A stretch of 64,000 nucleotides of DNA from Verrucomicrobiales bacterium (GCA_015075445.1 JABTUJ010000006.1:124001-188000), one strand, 5' to 3'. Shown: positions 29,283 through 39,530, counted from the stretch's first letter. The notes: a model not told the origin generated them from the letters alone. A program made the numbers and translations.

Positions 29283-29420
29283 GTTCGAAGTACGAAGGGC
29301 GAAGGGCGAAGGGCGAAGGGCGAAAGTCGAAGGTCGAAGGTCGAAGGTCGAAGTCCGACGTGTCAGGTTCGAGGGTCGACGTCATAGGTCCGTGGTCTGT
29401 GGTCTGTGGTCTGTGGTCCG
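29283..29420. repeat. heptanucleotide simple repeats
   Basis: Three adjacent seven-base repeat tracts: GAAGGGC (about four copies), GGTCGAA (about four copies) and GTGGTCT/GTGGTCC (about four copies). They fill the space between the adaptor stop and the ATPase start. A seven-base unit changes length by non-multiples of three, so slippage would disturb nothing coding here but could alter operon spacing. Confidence 0.85.
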
Positions 29421-29430
29421 TGGTCCTTCC

Positions 29431-30696
29431 TCAATTCAGCCGGACCCGGTCATGGGCGTCATACTGGGACATGTCATTCAGCAGGATGGTGTCGCCCAGC
29501 TCCAGGCCGGAGAGGACTTCGATGGTGTTGACGGAGCTGCGGCCCAGTCGGACGGGCACCCGCTCGGCTTCCCGCCCGCCGGCGCTGACTTTGAACAGGC
29601 CTACCAGACTGTCAGCCTGTCCCTGCACAGGGCGACCGACATGCAGGACGTCCGCGAGTCGCTCGAGCTCGATGACGCCTTCGACCGACAGGTCCGGGCG
29701 CGCCCCGCGCGGCAGGGCTTCATCCAGGGTCACGTCCACGGTGACGGTCCCGTTTTGGACGGCCGGGTCCACGCGCACGACGTGGCCGGCGATCTTGCCG
29801 TTGCGGGTGTCGATCACGGCTTTCTGGCCCGGGGCGACGTCTTTGGCCTGGGTTTCCACGATCTTGATTTCCGCCTTGAGCCGGGCGGGGTTGGCCACGC
29901 GCGCCACCAGGGCGCCAGCCGGGAGCTGCTGGCCGACCTGGAGGGTTTCACGGTCGCCCAGGCGCTGCAGCACGCCGTCGAGCCCGCTGCGGACCTGGAG
30001 CCGGGCCTCCTGGTTGCGGCGCAGTTCGAGAAAGGCGCGCAGGCGCTCGATCTCGGCCTGCTGAGCGGCGAGCTGCGCGTCGTGGGAATCCTGGAGGATG
30101 CGAAGCCGCTTCTCCTCGAGCTCGCAGCGGATGTCGAGTTGTTCGGCCTTGGTCTGCGAGCGCAGCGCCGTGAGCCGGTCCACCAGCTTGCCGGCCGCCA
30201 GCTCGGCATCGGCCTGGGCATCGAGCTTGGCGACGGAGCATTCCGCGCGGAGTTGGGCGGCCTGGGCTTCCTGGCCAAGACGTTCGGTTTCCAACTGGAC
30301 CTTCAGCTTGTTGAACTGGGCCTCGGCGGCCTTGAGCTGCCACGCGGCTTCGAAGGCCGCGTGTTCGACCTCCGGATTGCTGAGCTCGACAAGGATCGTG
30401 TCGGTCTTCACTGCGGCGCCCGGCAGGACCCGGATCCGTTCGACGCGGCCGGCCGTGATGGCCGGGACCCAGTTGACTTCCTCCGGCACCAGCGTGCCGT
30501 TGCCGCGCACCTGCCGCAGCATCTCCCCGCGCTTGACCGTGTCGGTGTAGATGGCGTGCCGATCGACGCGGGGCGCGGCGGGTTTGAGGCGCGAGAGCCC
30601 CAGCGTGGTGCCCGCCAACAGGACCAGCGCCGCGGCACTGTAGAGCGCCCGGCGACGGCGTCGCCGGCGGCCGAGTTCTGGGCGGGAGATATCCAT
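29431..30696 (-). CDS. HlyD/MacA-like periplasmic adaptor of an efflux system
   Basis: A 421-residue membrane-fusion protein from the ATG at 30696. A basic stretch and one N-terminal helix (ALYSAAALVLLAGTTLGLS) anchor it in the inner membrane. The biotinyl-lipoyl half motifs flank a long helical hairpin (about 120-250: AAFEAAWQLKAAEAQFNKLK and AAQQAEIERLRAFLELRR). The beta-barrel follows (LKAEIKIVETQAKDVAPGQK), and the C-terminus has GLELGDTILLNDMSQYD. With the ATPases downstream this is a MacA-B-like export unit, and no outer-membrane channel gene is seen. Substrate unknown. Confidence 0.88.
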   Translation of the reverse strand: MDISRPELGRRRRRRRALYSAAALVLLAGTTLGLSRLKPAAPRVDRHAIYTDTVKRGEMLRQVRGNGTLVPEEVNWVPAITAGRVERIRVLPGAAVKTDTILVELSNPEVEHAAFEAAWQLKAAEAQFNKLKVQLETERLGQEAQAAQLRAECSVAKLDAQADAELAAGKLVDRLTALRSQTKAEQLDIRCELEEKRLRILQDSHDAQLAAQQAEIERLRAFLELRRNQEARLQVRSGLDGVLQRLGDRETLQVGQQLPAGALVARVANPARLKAEIKIVETQAKDVAPGQKAVIDTRNGKIAGHVVRVDPAVQNGTVTVDVTLDEALPRGARPDLSVEGVIELERLADVLHVGRPVQGQADSLVGLFKVSAGGREAERVPVRLGRSSVNTIEVLSGLELGDTILLNDMSQYDAHDRVRLN

Positions 30697-30736
30697 GGCG
30701 GGCGAGGGGGCGATGGGTGCGGTGGGGCGGCGTGGC

Positions 30737-30997
30737 TCAGTCCAGGGGGCCGATGGTGGCCGGCTTGCGCGAGTGCAGCAAGGCGCCCCAGGCGGCAAGC
30801 AGTTCGGACTGGTGCGTCCGCGCCCAGGCGAGCACGAGTTGCGTGATGCGCGCCGGGACGTTGCCCTGCACGACCCGGAGGGGGGCGATCTCGACCACGA
30901 TTTCGGCGTCGTGGTAGATCGCGTGGAAGCGGGCGGGCATTCCCCGCACCCGGAACATCCGGATCACGATCCCGTAGAATTTGGCGAGTACTGGCAT
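30737..30997 (-). CDS. DUF4160 family protein
   Basis: An 86-residue protein from the ATG at 30997: MPVLAKFYGIVIRMFRVRGM, then PARFHAIYHDAEIVVEIAP and an Arg/Trp-rich helical end (QLVLAWARTHQSELLAAWGA). The 'FYGI-I-M' opening and 'P-HFHA-Y' motif identify DUF4160, usually encoded next to a DUF2442 gene and suspected to be TA-related. No DUF2442 gene is adjacent here. Confidence 0.8.
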   Translation of the reverse strand: MPVLAKFYGIVIRMFRVRGMPARFHAIYHDAEIVVEIAPLRVVQGNVPARITQLVLAWARTHQSELLAAWGALLHSRKPATIGPLD

Positions 30998-31366
30998 GGT
31001 CGTATCGATTTCAGACGGCGTTGCGATCTCACTCACGACAACTGCGATGCTTTATCCTGACGCAGCCGCCATGCCAGCCGGATGAAATGGCGCAAGGCCT
31101 TGCGAATCAGCGGTTCACCCGCCGTTCACTGCGGCGGGGGACGGGTCGGAGGGTTCGGAAGCGGGAACCGGTTGTCCCAGTATTGGGACGGTGGGATGGC
31201 GACCCAGGCCTCATCTGCTATGGCCAGATCCCTTCTGGGCAAAGACCACCTTCAACCTTCAACCGGGCATCTCGGTGCGTGCTCCTGGCGTTGTTCGTTC
31301 GCGGGGGCGGGGGGAGCGGACGACTTGCGTCGGGCGGATTATGTGGCAGAGTCGCGCCGCTAATTT
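30998..31366. other. intergenic stretch with nothing recognisable
   Basis: No gene, repeat or clear promoter could be supported in these 369 bases between two diverging genes. Both would need a promoter here. Confidence 0.4.
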
Positions 31367-31723
31367 ATGGCAACTACACCCAAGATTGTCGCGTACCTGA
31401 AGCCGACCTGCGGTTGGAGCAACGGGGTTCGGGCCGTGCTGCGGAAGCACCACCTCCCGTATGAAGACCGGGACATCATCAACGACCCCGCCCAGCGCGA
31501 GGAGATGATCCGGAAGAGCGGTCAAACGCTGAGCCCGTGTGTCGAGGTGAACGGCCACTTGCTGGCCGATGTGAGCGGGGACGAGGTCGAGGCGTATCTG
31601 CTGGCACAGGGCCTGGTCAGCGCCACGGACCGGGAAGCCGATGCCCCGACGAACGCGCCGTGTGCCCACGAGATCCCGGTGCTGGCGAATTTCGACTTGG
31701 ATTCACCGGCCAGAGCGCGGTAG
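31367..31723 (+). CDS. glutaredoxin-family protein (single active-site Cys)
   Basis: A 118-residue thioredoxin-fold protein. The opening KIVAYLKPTCGWSNGVRAVL has CGWS in place of the dithiol CxxC, so it is of the monothiol type. The helix, then 'KSGQTLSPCVEVNGHLLADV', contains the cis-Pro loop and glutathione-binding region of glutaredoxins. The C-terminal 25 residues (TNAPCAHEIPVLANFDLDS) extend beyond the fold. It would act on mixed disulfides in the cytoplasm. It is a single gene. Confidence 0.82.
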   Translation: MATTPKIVAYLKPTCGWSNGVRAVLRKHHLPYEDRDIINDPAQREEMIRKSGQTLSPCVEVNGHLLADVSGDEVEAYLLAQGLVSATDREADAPTNAPCAHEIPVLANFDLDSPARAR

Positions 31724-31790
31724 GGACCGCTACCGCTTTCCAGCTTGGGGCGCGTGCCCGCACGCTCCGGCAGGCCTGGCGGGTTGGAGG

Positions 31791-31898
31791 TCGCGCAGCG
31801 TCTGGAGTGCGAACGCTTCAGCGCCGCTTTTCGTGAGGGAGCAGGGGCGGTGAACGAAAAGCGCCGCTGCAAGTCGGCGCACTCCAAACGCTGCGCGC
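31791..31898. repeat. inverted pair of a dispersed ~45-bp element
   Basis: Arms at 31791-31835 and 31853-31898 carry GCGCAGCGTCTGGAGTGCG and, in reverse, CGCACTCCAAACGCTGCGC, each followed by a 'CAGCGCCGCTTTTCG'-like end. A third copy is at 63173-63221. The two arms could pair into a long hairpin with an 18-base loop. Confidence 0.8.
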
Positions 31899-31959
31899 TC
31901 CGTCCATGGCAGTGGCTTCCATGTTGCCTGACATGCCGGCCACGGATGGGCCGCTGGAG

Positions 31960-32016
31960 CCTTGGAGCTTCCCTTGAACTTTGAGCTTTGGGCTTTGAGC
32001 TTTGAGCCCTGTTCGC
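31960..32016. repeat. seven-base simple repeat (CTTTGAG type)
   Basis: TTGAACTTTGAGCTTTGGGC, then CTTTGAGCTTTGAGC: a degenerate seven-base tract. The same tract, reverse-oriented, occurs at 63095-63140 beside the related element at 63173, so the two sequences move or copy together. The rest of the 31724-32046 gap has no gene. Confidence 0.7.
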
Positions 32017-32046
32017 GCCCAGGCGACGCGGGCGAAGGGGCTCGTG

Positions 32047-35006
32047 TCATTCCGGCGGTTGGTACCAGAAGGAGCGCCAGTACTCCTGTTCGATGGCGTA
32101 GACGTCGAGCCGTTCCGGGGCGGGCAGGTCGGCGGCGAGCACGCCGTAGCGCTTCATTTCCCGCACCCATTCGGGGCGCGGTTCGAAATCGGGCATGTCG
32201 AAGCGCTTGATCTTCGCGAGGTACTGGCGGCCGGCGTCGACCATGGCCAAGAGCGTCTGGTAGTCGGGGTCGCTCGTGGCGGCAAAGCCCGCGCCGGAGT
32301 TCTGGCCGGCACAGATGCCGAACCCTCCGGCCTCGGTCGAGAGGGGGGCGAGCAGGAGGAGGGAGTGCTCGGGTCGGGTCAGGTTGAAGAGGCGATGGCG
32401 GCTGAACTGGAGGCGCGGGTCGGCCAGGTCGAAGCGCCAGAAGGAGATATCCAGTTCGTCCGACAGGGCGCGGGGCAGGGTGCGTATGCCGGTGTGGCAC
32501 GAGGCGCAGCGGCGTTCGAGAACATCCGCGCCGGCCTTCGTGGTGGGCCAGTCAAAGTCGGTGTGGACCAGTTCGTTTTGGGCGTAACCGCCGATCATGC
32601 CGCTGCCGAGGGCGGCGTAGGTGCCGGGGTAAGGGGCGCCGGTCTCGATCCAGAGCCGGAGGAGCTTCTTCTGCGCGGCGGTGAGCTGAACGCCGTGGTG
32701 CGAGCCGTCGGTGAGCTGAAAGATGCGGCTGGCGGAAGAGCCGAGGGTGCGCGGGGCATAGTTGCTGACCGGTTCGTTGCGGCCGTCCGAGAAGAGGCGG
32801 CGCACGGTGAGGTGGAGGTAGCTGTGGGAGAACATCGGCCCGCGGTCGCCGGTGAGGATGAGCTTGCCGGCATAAGGTCCACCCTGGGCGGTGGCGGTGT
32901 AGCCGTGGCAACCGGCGCAGTGCTCGTCGAGGATGGGCTGAATGTCGCGCGGGAAATCGAAGACGTCCGGGGAATCGGCGATGGGCTCGAGGCGGCTGGG
33001 GGGACGGCGGGCGGCGAGCGGGAGCGCGAGCGTGTCGGTCGTGGGCGGGGTACGGGCGCGGTGTTCGTGGCAGCCGACGCAACCGGTGACCTCGCCGGGT
33101 TGGAGGGTGACGAAGCTCTGCATGCGTTTGACGGCGAGGTCGTCCTGGTCGAGTGCCACAAAGAAGACGCTGCGCAGGGCGGGAACCTCGAAGTGGGCGG
33201 AGCCGTCGGCTTCGACGGGGACGGTGCCGAGCACGCGCTCGAGGGTGAAGGTGCCGCCGTAGCTCAGCGGGTCCATGCCCCCGGTGAAGTTGATCGGTTT
33301 GGGCAGGCTTTCGAGCACGAGCAGTTTGCGGATCTCGCCGGGGGTGACACCCGTCAGGTGGCGGCCTTCGTAGACATTGGCCAGGAGCAGGCGGCCGGTG
33401 GCTTCGGCGGGGCGGATGCGGGACGGGACGGACGGTTCGCGGGGGCGGGCGAGGAGGGGGCGCGGTTCGTGGCAGTGGAGGCCGGCCTGGATGTCGGCGG
33501 CTGACAAACGATGGAGGTCGTGGGTGTTGCCCTGGTCGTCAAGCAGGACGAGGCTGTGGTCCTGCGCGGCGAGGAACCAGCGTTCGGAGAAGGCCCAGGG
33601 ATCGCGGAAGTTGTCGGTGCGGCTGATCCGGCGGGCGGCGGCGGGGTCGTCCGGGCCGGCGCGGGGATCCACGAGGAACACGGCGCCTTCATGTTCGGTC
33701 TGGCCGTGACCGGGGGAGAAGCCGGCGACGATGAGGTCGGAGCCGGGAACGGGTTTGGCGCCGATCATGACGATGCCAGGGTGGAGGTTGCCGTAGAAGA
33801 CCATCTGGCCGGTGCCATCGGGGTTGATGACCCAGAGGTGGTGGTAGTCGACCTGGCTGCGATCGACGTATTCCCAGCGGGTGTAGAGGATGCGGCCGTC
33901 GGGGAGGGGCCAGGGTATTGTCGCTGCTCGTTGTTACTGGAAAGGGGCCGGAGGTTCTGACCGTCGGCGTCGCAGCGGTAGAGCACGGCGACCTGGGTGG
34001 TCCAGCAATTGACCCAGCGCTGGCAGCGGCTGGAGACGAACACGATGCCGCCGTCAGGCAGGTAGCTGGGTTCGATGTCGTCGTAAGGACCGTCGGTGAG
34101 CTGGCGGAGGCCGGTGCCGTCGGCCTGCATTTCGTAGAGGTGATAATGCTCGGTGCCGCCGGGGCGGTAGGCGAACAGGAGGGTGCGGCCGTCGTAGTGG
34201 ACCTGGGGATCGCGGACGTTTCCCTTTGGATCATCGAGCAGCACGGTCACCTCGCCGGTGGCCAGATGGAGACGACACAGCCGGCCGCCGTCGCGATAGA
34301 GCTTGTCCGGGTTGCCGAAGTAGGAGGGGCCGCCGGCGGCGTAGTAGCCGAAGTTGGCGTACCAGTGCTCGGGCACGACCGGGCGAACAGCGAACACCAG
34401 CTCGTGCACGCCTTGCCCGCGGAGCGCGGCGAGGCCTTGTTCCTGTTGTTGCCGGCGACCTTCCTCGGCGGCGCGTCGCCGCTCGGCGAGGAGCGCCTGC
34501 ACCTGGGGGTCGGGAAACTCGACTTCCCAGATCGAGAACAGACCGAAGGGGCCGGGTTTCAGGCCGACGATTCGCACGAACCGGGCCTGCGCACCAAGCC
34601 CGGTGAGGGCCTCGCGGCCACCCTTGCCGGCGGGACAGTGCCGCGCGGTTTCCCAATGCTGGCCGTCCGTGGAGACCCGGATCTCGTATTCGGTCGCGAA
34701 GGCGTGTTCCCAATGGATGATGAGCTGGTCCAGGGCGACGGTGGCGCCGAGGTCGAGCTGGAGCCATTCGGATTGGCCGCTGGCCCGGCTCGCCCACCGT
34801 GTGCGCACGTTGCCGTCGAAGGCGGCCAAGGGCGGGTAGGTGTCAGAATGGACCGAGGAAGCCGTGGCGGGGGGAGGGGCGGCGACGATGGCCGGGTCGG
34901 CGGGGTCGGCGCTCTCAGCGAGGAGGAGGTGGAACGGGGCTGCAAGCAGCAGGCTTCCGGCAGCCCAGAAAAGGCTTCGGAGCGACGGGAACGGGCGCGA
35001 TCTCAT
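32047..35006 (-). CDS. secreted tri-haem discoidin/HzsA-like protein, frameshifted near 33916
   Basis: An exported protein of about 985 residues if one missing C near 33916 is restored: the upstream frame ends NNEQRQYPG and the downstream frame resumes at WPLPDGRILYTRWEYVDRSQ. From the ATG at 35006: a signal peptide, an F5/8 type C (discoidin) domain near 45-180 (TRWASRASGQSEWLQLDLGA), a PD40/WD-like propeller as in hydrazine synthase alpha-type proteins (DIEPSYLPDGGIVFVSSRCQ), then three CxxCH haem motifs (CVGCHEH, CAGCHGY, CASCHTG). It is probably a periplasmic or surface c-type cytochrome that binds polysaccharide; no substrate can be named. Confidence 0.8.
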
Positions 35007-35131
35007 GACGTCACACGGCTGAACCGGCGGTAGGCAACCGGATTTCGACCCTGAAATCCAGGGGAAAGCGCCGCGTTGTCGCCACGGTTGCCAAGGCAGG
35101 CGCGCGTTCGCTAGGCTCGCCGGACTTTGGC

Positions 35132-38100
35132 ATGAGCGAAATCCCAAAAGCTTACGAACCGCAGGCCGTCGAAGCGAAGTGGTACCAGTTCTGGCTCGAG
35201 CAGCGGTGCTTCGTGGCCGACCCGGCGCGGGTGGGCCCGAAACGTCCCGCCTACGCCATCGTCATCCCCCCGCCCAACGTCACCGGCGTGCTCACCATGG
35301 GCCACGTCCTGAACAACACGCTGCAGGACATCCTCGCCCGCAAGGCACGCATGGACGGTAAAGAGGTACTCTGGCTGCCAGGCACCGACCACGCCGGCAT
35401 CGCCACGCAGACGGTGGTCGAGCGTTCGCTCAAACAGGCCGGCGAGATCAAGCACCGCAATGACCTCGGCCGGGAGGCGTTCCTCGAGCGGGTCTGGCAG
35501 TGGAAGGAGAAGCACGGCGGCATCATCATCCAGCAACTGCAGAAGCTCGGGGCGTCCTGCGATTGGACCCGCGAACGGTTCACCATGGACCCCGAGTACT
35601 CACGCTGCGTCCAGCGCGTCTTTCTCGACCTTTACCACAAAGGGCTCATCTATCGCGGCAAGCGCATGGTGAATTGGTGTCCGGTCTCGCTGACTGCGCT
35701 CTCGGACGAGGAAGTGGTGATGAAGGAGCAGCGCGGGTTCCTCTACTATTTCAAGGTCGAGGTCGCCGAGGTTCCCGGCACGTGGCTCACCATCGCGACG
35801 ACGCGGCCCGAGACGATTCCGGCCGACACCGCGGTGGCCGTCAACCCGAAGGACCCGCGCTACGCGGGCTTGATCGGCAAACACGTGCGTCGGGCGCTGC
35901 CGCTCGAGGACCAGGCGCTCATCCCCATCATCGGCGACGAGCAGATCGATGTGGAGTTCGGCACGGGCGTTCTCAAGGTCACCCCGGCGCATGACCCGGC
36001 GGACTTCGCCATCGGCCTGCGCCATCACCTCCCCGTCATCGATATCCTCAACCCCGACGGCACGATGAACGAGCTGGCGGGGCGCGATCTGGCCGGCCTG
36101 GACCGGGCGGTGGCGCGGCGCAAGGCGGCCGAGTTGCTCAGCAGCCACGGCACGCTCGAGAAGCAGGAGCCGTACGTGAACAACGTCGGGTTCAGCGAAC
36201 GCGCCGATGTTCCCATCGAACCGCGACTGAGCGAACAGTGGTTTCTGAAGTACCCGAGCGTGGGCCCGGCCCGCGCGTGTGTGTTGCCGCCTGGCGAGAA
36301 GGGAAGCAGCGGTGACGACGGCGTGCCGAGCGCGAGGGCGCACTCGGCAGCGCCCGAGGCGGGCGCGGTGGCGCAGGAGCGCATGCGGTTCTTCCCGGAT
36401 CGCTGGGCGAAGGTGTATGACCACTGGATGGAGGGGCTGCAGGACTGGTGCATCAGCCGTCAGCTCTGGTGGGGGCACCGCATCCCGGTCTGGACCCGGC
36501 GCAGCGAGATCTCGTTGCGCAGCCTGTACACCGAGCTCCTCACCGTGTTGCTCGAGAACACCGGGTTCAGCGCCTGTGACGCCCGCGAGGTCGCGATCCG
36601 CGTCGATGGCCAGACCCTGCCCGCGGATCCGGCCGAACTGCGGCGCCTGGTCGAGTCCGGCGACCCGGGGCTGGACGCCGTCGCGGCGCACGAGACGGTG
36701 ATCTGCACCCTCTGCGACAAGCTGCACGCGAACCTCGCGCGGCACGGGTTTGCCCAGGACCCCGACGTGCTCGACACGTGGTTCAGCTCGTGGCTCTGGC
36801 CGTTCGCCACGATGGGCTGGACCGGGGATCCTGCGCAGGACGCCCGCAACGCCACGCTCCAGGCCTTCTACCCCACGACCGACCTGGTGACGGGACCGGA
36901 CATCATCTTCTTCTGGGTCGCCCGCATGATCATGGCCGGCTACGAGTACCTGGGGAAACTGCCGTTCCGGAACGTCTATTTCACCGGCATCATCCGCGAC
37001 AAACACGGCCATAAGATGTCCAAGAGCCTGGGCAACTCGCCCGACCCGCTCGCCCTCATCGCCGGCTACGGCGCCGACGCCGTCCGCTTCGGCATCATCC
37101 GGTCCGTGCCGCTCGGGCAGGACCTGATCTTCGAGGACAAGGAGTTCGACCGGTTCAAGAAGGACGAGCGCTACGACTTCGCCCGCCTCCCGTGGAACCC
37201 GGCGCGCTTCCCGCAGCTCGAGCTGGCCCGGAATTTCTGCAACAAGCTCTGGAACGCGTGTCGGTTCCGCCAGATGCAGGGCGGGGCCACCGAGGGCGAG
37301 ATTGATCGCGCGCTGTTGACCAGCGATGACCACTGGATTCTGCTGCGCCTCGACCAGGCCATCCGCGAGCTGGACGAGGCCTTCGCGAACTACCGCTTCG
37401 CGGAGGCGACGAGCACGCTGTACCGGTTTTTCTGGAGCGAATACTGCGACTGGTACATCGAGGCCTCGAAAGCCGCGCTGCGACCCGTCGAGGAGAACCG
37501 AGCGGCCGAAGGTCCTGGAGGCGCCGTCGGGGTGTCGCCGGACGGGCCGGCGGTGGACGGGGCGGCGGTGGCCGCGTTGCGGGCCAACAAGCTGGCGGTC
37601 ATCGATTTCGTGCTGAGCCACACCCTGCGCCTGTTTCATCCCTTCCTGCCGTTCATCACGGAGGAACTCTGGCAGGGGATGGGCTACGCGCAGGATCTGC
37701 CGGCGGATCAGGGCGGGCGGACAATCCTCTCTGCCCACTGGCCGCGGCCGCTGGACGACGAGTTCCGCGAGCACTACGGGCTGGATGAGGCCGCCGCGAA
37801 ACTCGCCAGCGCCAAGTACGAACTGGTCGGGCTGGGTCGGAACCTGCGTCGCGAGTTCAACCTGCCGGCGGCCAAGCGGCTGCGGTTCGTGTTGCGACCG
37901 GCGGGTGCCCTGGCGCCGGAGGAGGTCGAGGTGATCCGGTTGTTGCTGAACGCGGAGGCGGTCGAGGTGGACGGTGGGTATGAGCCGGCCCGGGGGACGC
38001 CGCGGGTGGCGAACGATCTCGGGGAGTTGTCCCTGCCGCTCGAGGGGGTGATCGACGTGGCGGCCGAGCGTTCGCGCCTGACAAAGGAACGGGACAAGGC

Positions 38101-38263
38101 CCGGGCCGAACTGGCCAAGGTGCAGGAGAAGCTGGGCAATCCGAACTTCACCCAGAAGGTGCCGCCCGCGGTGCTCGAGGAGCATCGACGGCGGTTGACG
38201 GAGTGGGAAGGGAAGCTGAACCAGGCCGAAGCCAGCCTCGCCAATCTGCCGGCGGCTGGATGA
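35132..38263 (+). CDS. valS: valine-tRNA ligase
   Basis: 1,043 residues, longer than the usual 880-950. The catalytic Rossmann part begins PPPNVTGVLTMGHVLNNTLQ (TMGH is the HIGH-box equivalent), the editing domain follows, then VLDTWFSSWLWPFATMGW and KMSKS in KHGHKMSKSLGNSPDPLAL, the anticodon-binding helices and a C-terminal coiled coil (LTKERDKARAELAKVQEK). Extra length comes from two inserts, one near 390 (a Gly/Ser/Ala-rich stretch) and one near 450-525. It charges tRNA-Val in the cytoplasm. It is transcribed alone, away from the HzsA-like gene. Confidence 0.97.
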   Translation: MSEIPKAYEPQAVEAKWYQFWLEQRCFVADPARVGPKRPAYAIVIPPPNVTGVLTMGHVLNNTLQDILARKARMDGKEVLWLPGTDHAGIATQTVVERSLKQAGEIKHRNDLGREAFLERVWQWKEKHGGIIIQQLQKLGASCDWTRERFTMDPEYSRCVQRVFLDLYHKGLIYRGKRMVNWCPVSLTALSDEEVVMKEQRGFLYYFKVEVAEVPGTWLTIATTRPETIPADTAVAVNPKDPRYAGLIGKHVRRALPLEDQALIPIIGDEQIDVEFGTGVLKVTPAHDPADFAIGLRHHLPVIDILNPDGTMNELAGRDLAGLDRAVARRKAAELLSSHGTLEKQEPYVNNVGFSERADVPIEPRLSEQWFLKYPSVGPARACVLPPGEKGSSGDDGVPSARAHSAAPEAGAVAQERMRFFPDRWAKVYDHWMEGLQDWCISRQLWWGHRIPVWTRRSEISLRSLYTELLTVLLENTGFSACDAREVAIRVDGQTLPADPAELRRLVESGDPGLDAVAAHETVICTLCDKLHANLARHGFAQDPDVLDTWFSSWLWPFATMGWTGDPAQDARNATLQAFYPTTDLVTGPDIIFFWVARMIMAGYEYLGKLPFRNVYFTGIIRDKHGHKMSKSLGNSPDPLALIAGYGADAVRFGIIRSVPLGQDLIFEDKEFDRFKKDERYDFARLPWNPARFPQLELARNFCNKLWNACRFRQMQGGATEGEIDRALLTSDDHWILLRLDQAIRELDEAFANYRFAEATSTLYRFFWSEYCDWYIEASKAALRPVEENRAAEGPGGAVGVSPDGPAVDGAAVAALRANKLAVIDFVLSHTLRLFHPFLPFITEELWQGMGYAQDLPADQGGRTILSAHWPRPLDDEFREHYGLDEAAAKLASAKYELVGLGRNLRREFNLPAAKRLRFVLRPAGALAPEEVEVIRLLLNAEAVEVDGGYEPARGTPRVANDLGELSLPLEGVIDVAAERSRLTKERDKARAELAKVQEKLGNPNFTQKVPPAVLEEHRRRLTEWEGKLNQAEASLANLPAAG

Positions 38264-38286
38264 CGTAGGCGCCGACGTCAGGAGGC
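38264..38286. repeat. solo arm of the guaA-leader palindrome family
   Basis: GTAGGCGCCGACGTCAGGAG matches the arms of the hairpin at 56151-56225 except at one or two positions. It starts right after the valS stop. Confidence 0.65.
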
Positions 38287-38296
38287 TCTGCCCGCG

Positions 38297-39530
38297 CTAC
38301 GCCTTGAGTCCCCGGAGATCGAGCGTTCGAGGCGGGTGTTTTCCTGGAGCAGCTGGTCATCGTGAGCCGGGTCCGACGCCGGGCGGCTTCGCGGCCGAGG
38401 ATGGTGGTCAAGGCGCCGTCCACGGAGCGACGCACCGTCGGGTTGTCGCGGCGGCCGGTCACGACGTGATCGTAGAAGTTCGCGATGTTCCGCACGGCCC
38501 CGGCTTCGTAGAGGTTCACGGATTCGCCCTGGTAAGCATCGTCGTTCGAGCGGATCCAGGCCTTGCCGCCGTAAGCGAACTGCGCGTGGCCGTCGCGTCC
38601 CTGGACCTGGCAATAGACGTCGAACCCGGTCTGGTTGGGCAGGTGCTTGCCGCGGTGATCGAGAATCAGGCCGTCGGGGAATTCGAAAAGCAGCGAGAAG
38701 ACTTCGTGGCTGTCGCCGTGAGGGTCCGGGCGGGCGGCGCGGGAGAAGCCGGTGGCGGCGACGGGACGCTGGCCGATGACCCAGAGGGCGGCGTCGATGG
38801 CGTGGATGCAGGCGTTGACATGGTAACCGCCGCCGAGAGCGTTGTCGTTGCACCAGGTGAGGTGCTGCAAGCGGTCGGCGACGCTGGCGGTGTGGGGCGG
38901 GTCCGGGAACGTGCTGGCGTAGTACTGGCTGTTGACCACGGCGACCGGGCCGATCATGCCGGCGTGAATGCGGCGGACGATCTCGATATGCGGCTCGTCG
39001 GTGGGCATCTGGTAGTCGACGAAGAACACCTGCTTCCGATCGGTGGCCGTGCGCGCGGCCGCTTCAATGGTGAGGCAGCCGGGAACGTCGACCGCGACCG
39101 GTTTGGCCATGTACACATGCACCCCGGCCTCGACCGCCGCCCGGGCGTGGTCGGGGAAGAAACCGGGCGGGGCTTCGAGCGCCACGGCTTCAACGCCGCT
39201 TTCGAGGAGGCGACGATAGCCATCCAGGCCGGAGAACCGGCGGGAGGCGGGCACGCCGAGGGCCTCGCCGCACGCGTTGGCCACCGCCGGGAAATAGTCG
39301 GCGACGGCATGCAGGGTGTAGCCGCCGTGCCGGGCGAAGAGGCGGGCGATCCAGAAGCCGCGTCCGCCACAGGCGACGACGCCGAGTTTCACCCGGCGCT
39401 CGAAGGTCGGGGGCGTCGCTTCGGGCGTGGCCGCGCGGGTGTCAAGGAGGGCCGGCAGCGTACCGAGGGCGAGGGTGTCGCGGAGAAAACGGCGGCGGGG
39501 AAGACGGGCGTCGGAGCGGGGCGGTTGCAT
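38297..39530 (-). CDS. Gfo/Idh/MocA-family oxidoreductase, exported (Tat), C-terminus frameshifted
   Basis: About 410 residues from the ATG at 39530. A twin-arginine signal (LPRRRFLRDTLALGTLPAL) opens the protein; the NAD(P)-binding Rossmann fold has LGVVACGGRGFWIARLFARH, and the catalytic region includes GVHVYMAKPVAVDVP (the conserved EKP-type Lys) and WCNDNALGGGYHVNACIHAI. The last 20 codons hold two small indels (38315-38365): restoring them gives an ending like DELLQENTRLE...DLRGLKA with a stop at 38297, which matches the family. Related secreted sugar dehydrogenases are abundant in Verrucomicrobia. The substrate is unknown. Confidence 0.82.

Noticed and set aside
33765..33916. Programmed ribosomal frameshifting in the HzsA-like gene
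   Set aside because: One missing C in a C-run restores the frame; there is no slippery heptamer or downstream structure, and similar indels occur elsewhere in the window.
32047..35006. A true hydrazine synthase subunit (anammox)
   Set aside because: Only the propeller and haem layout resemble HzsA. The discoidin domain and the absence of other anammox genes point to a different enzyme.
35600..38185. Long minus-strand frame opposite valS
   Set aside because: It lies entirely within a clearly recognised valS and has a shadow-type composition rich in Arg, Leu and His.
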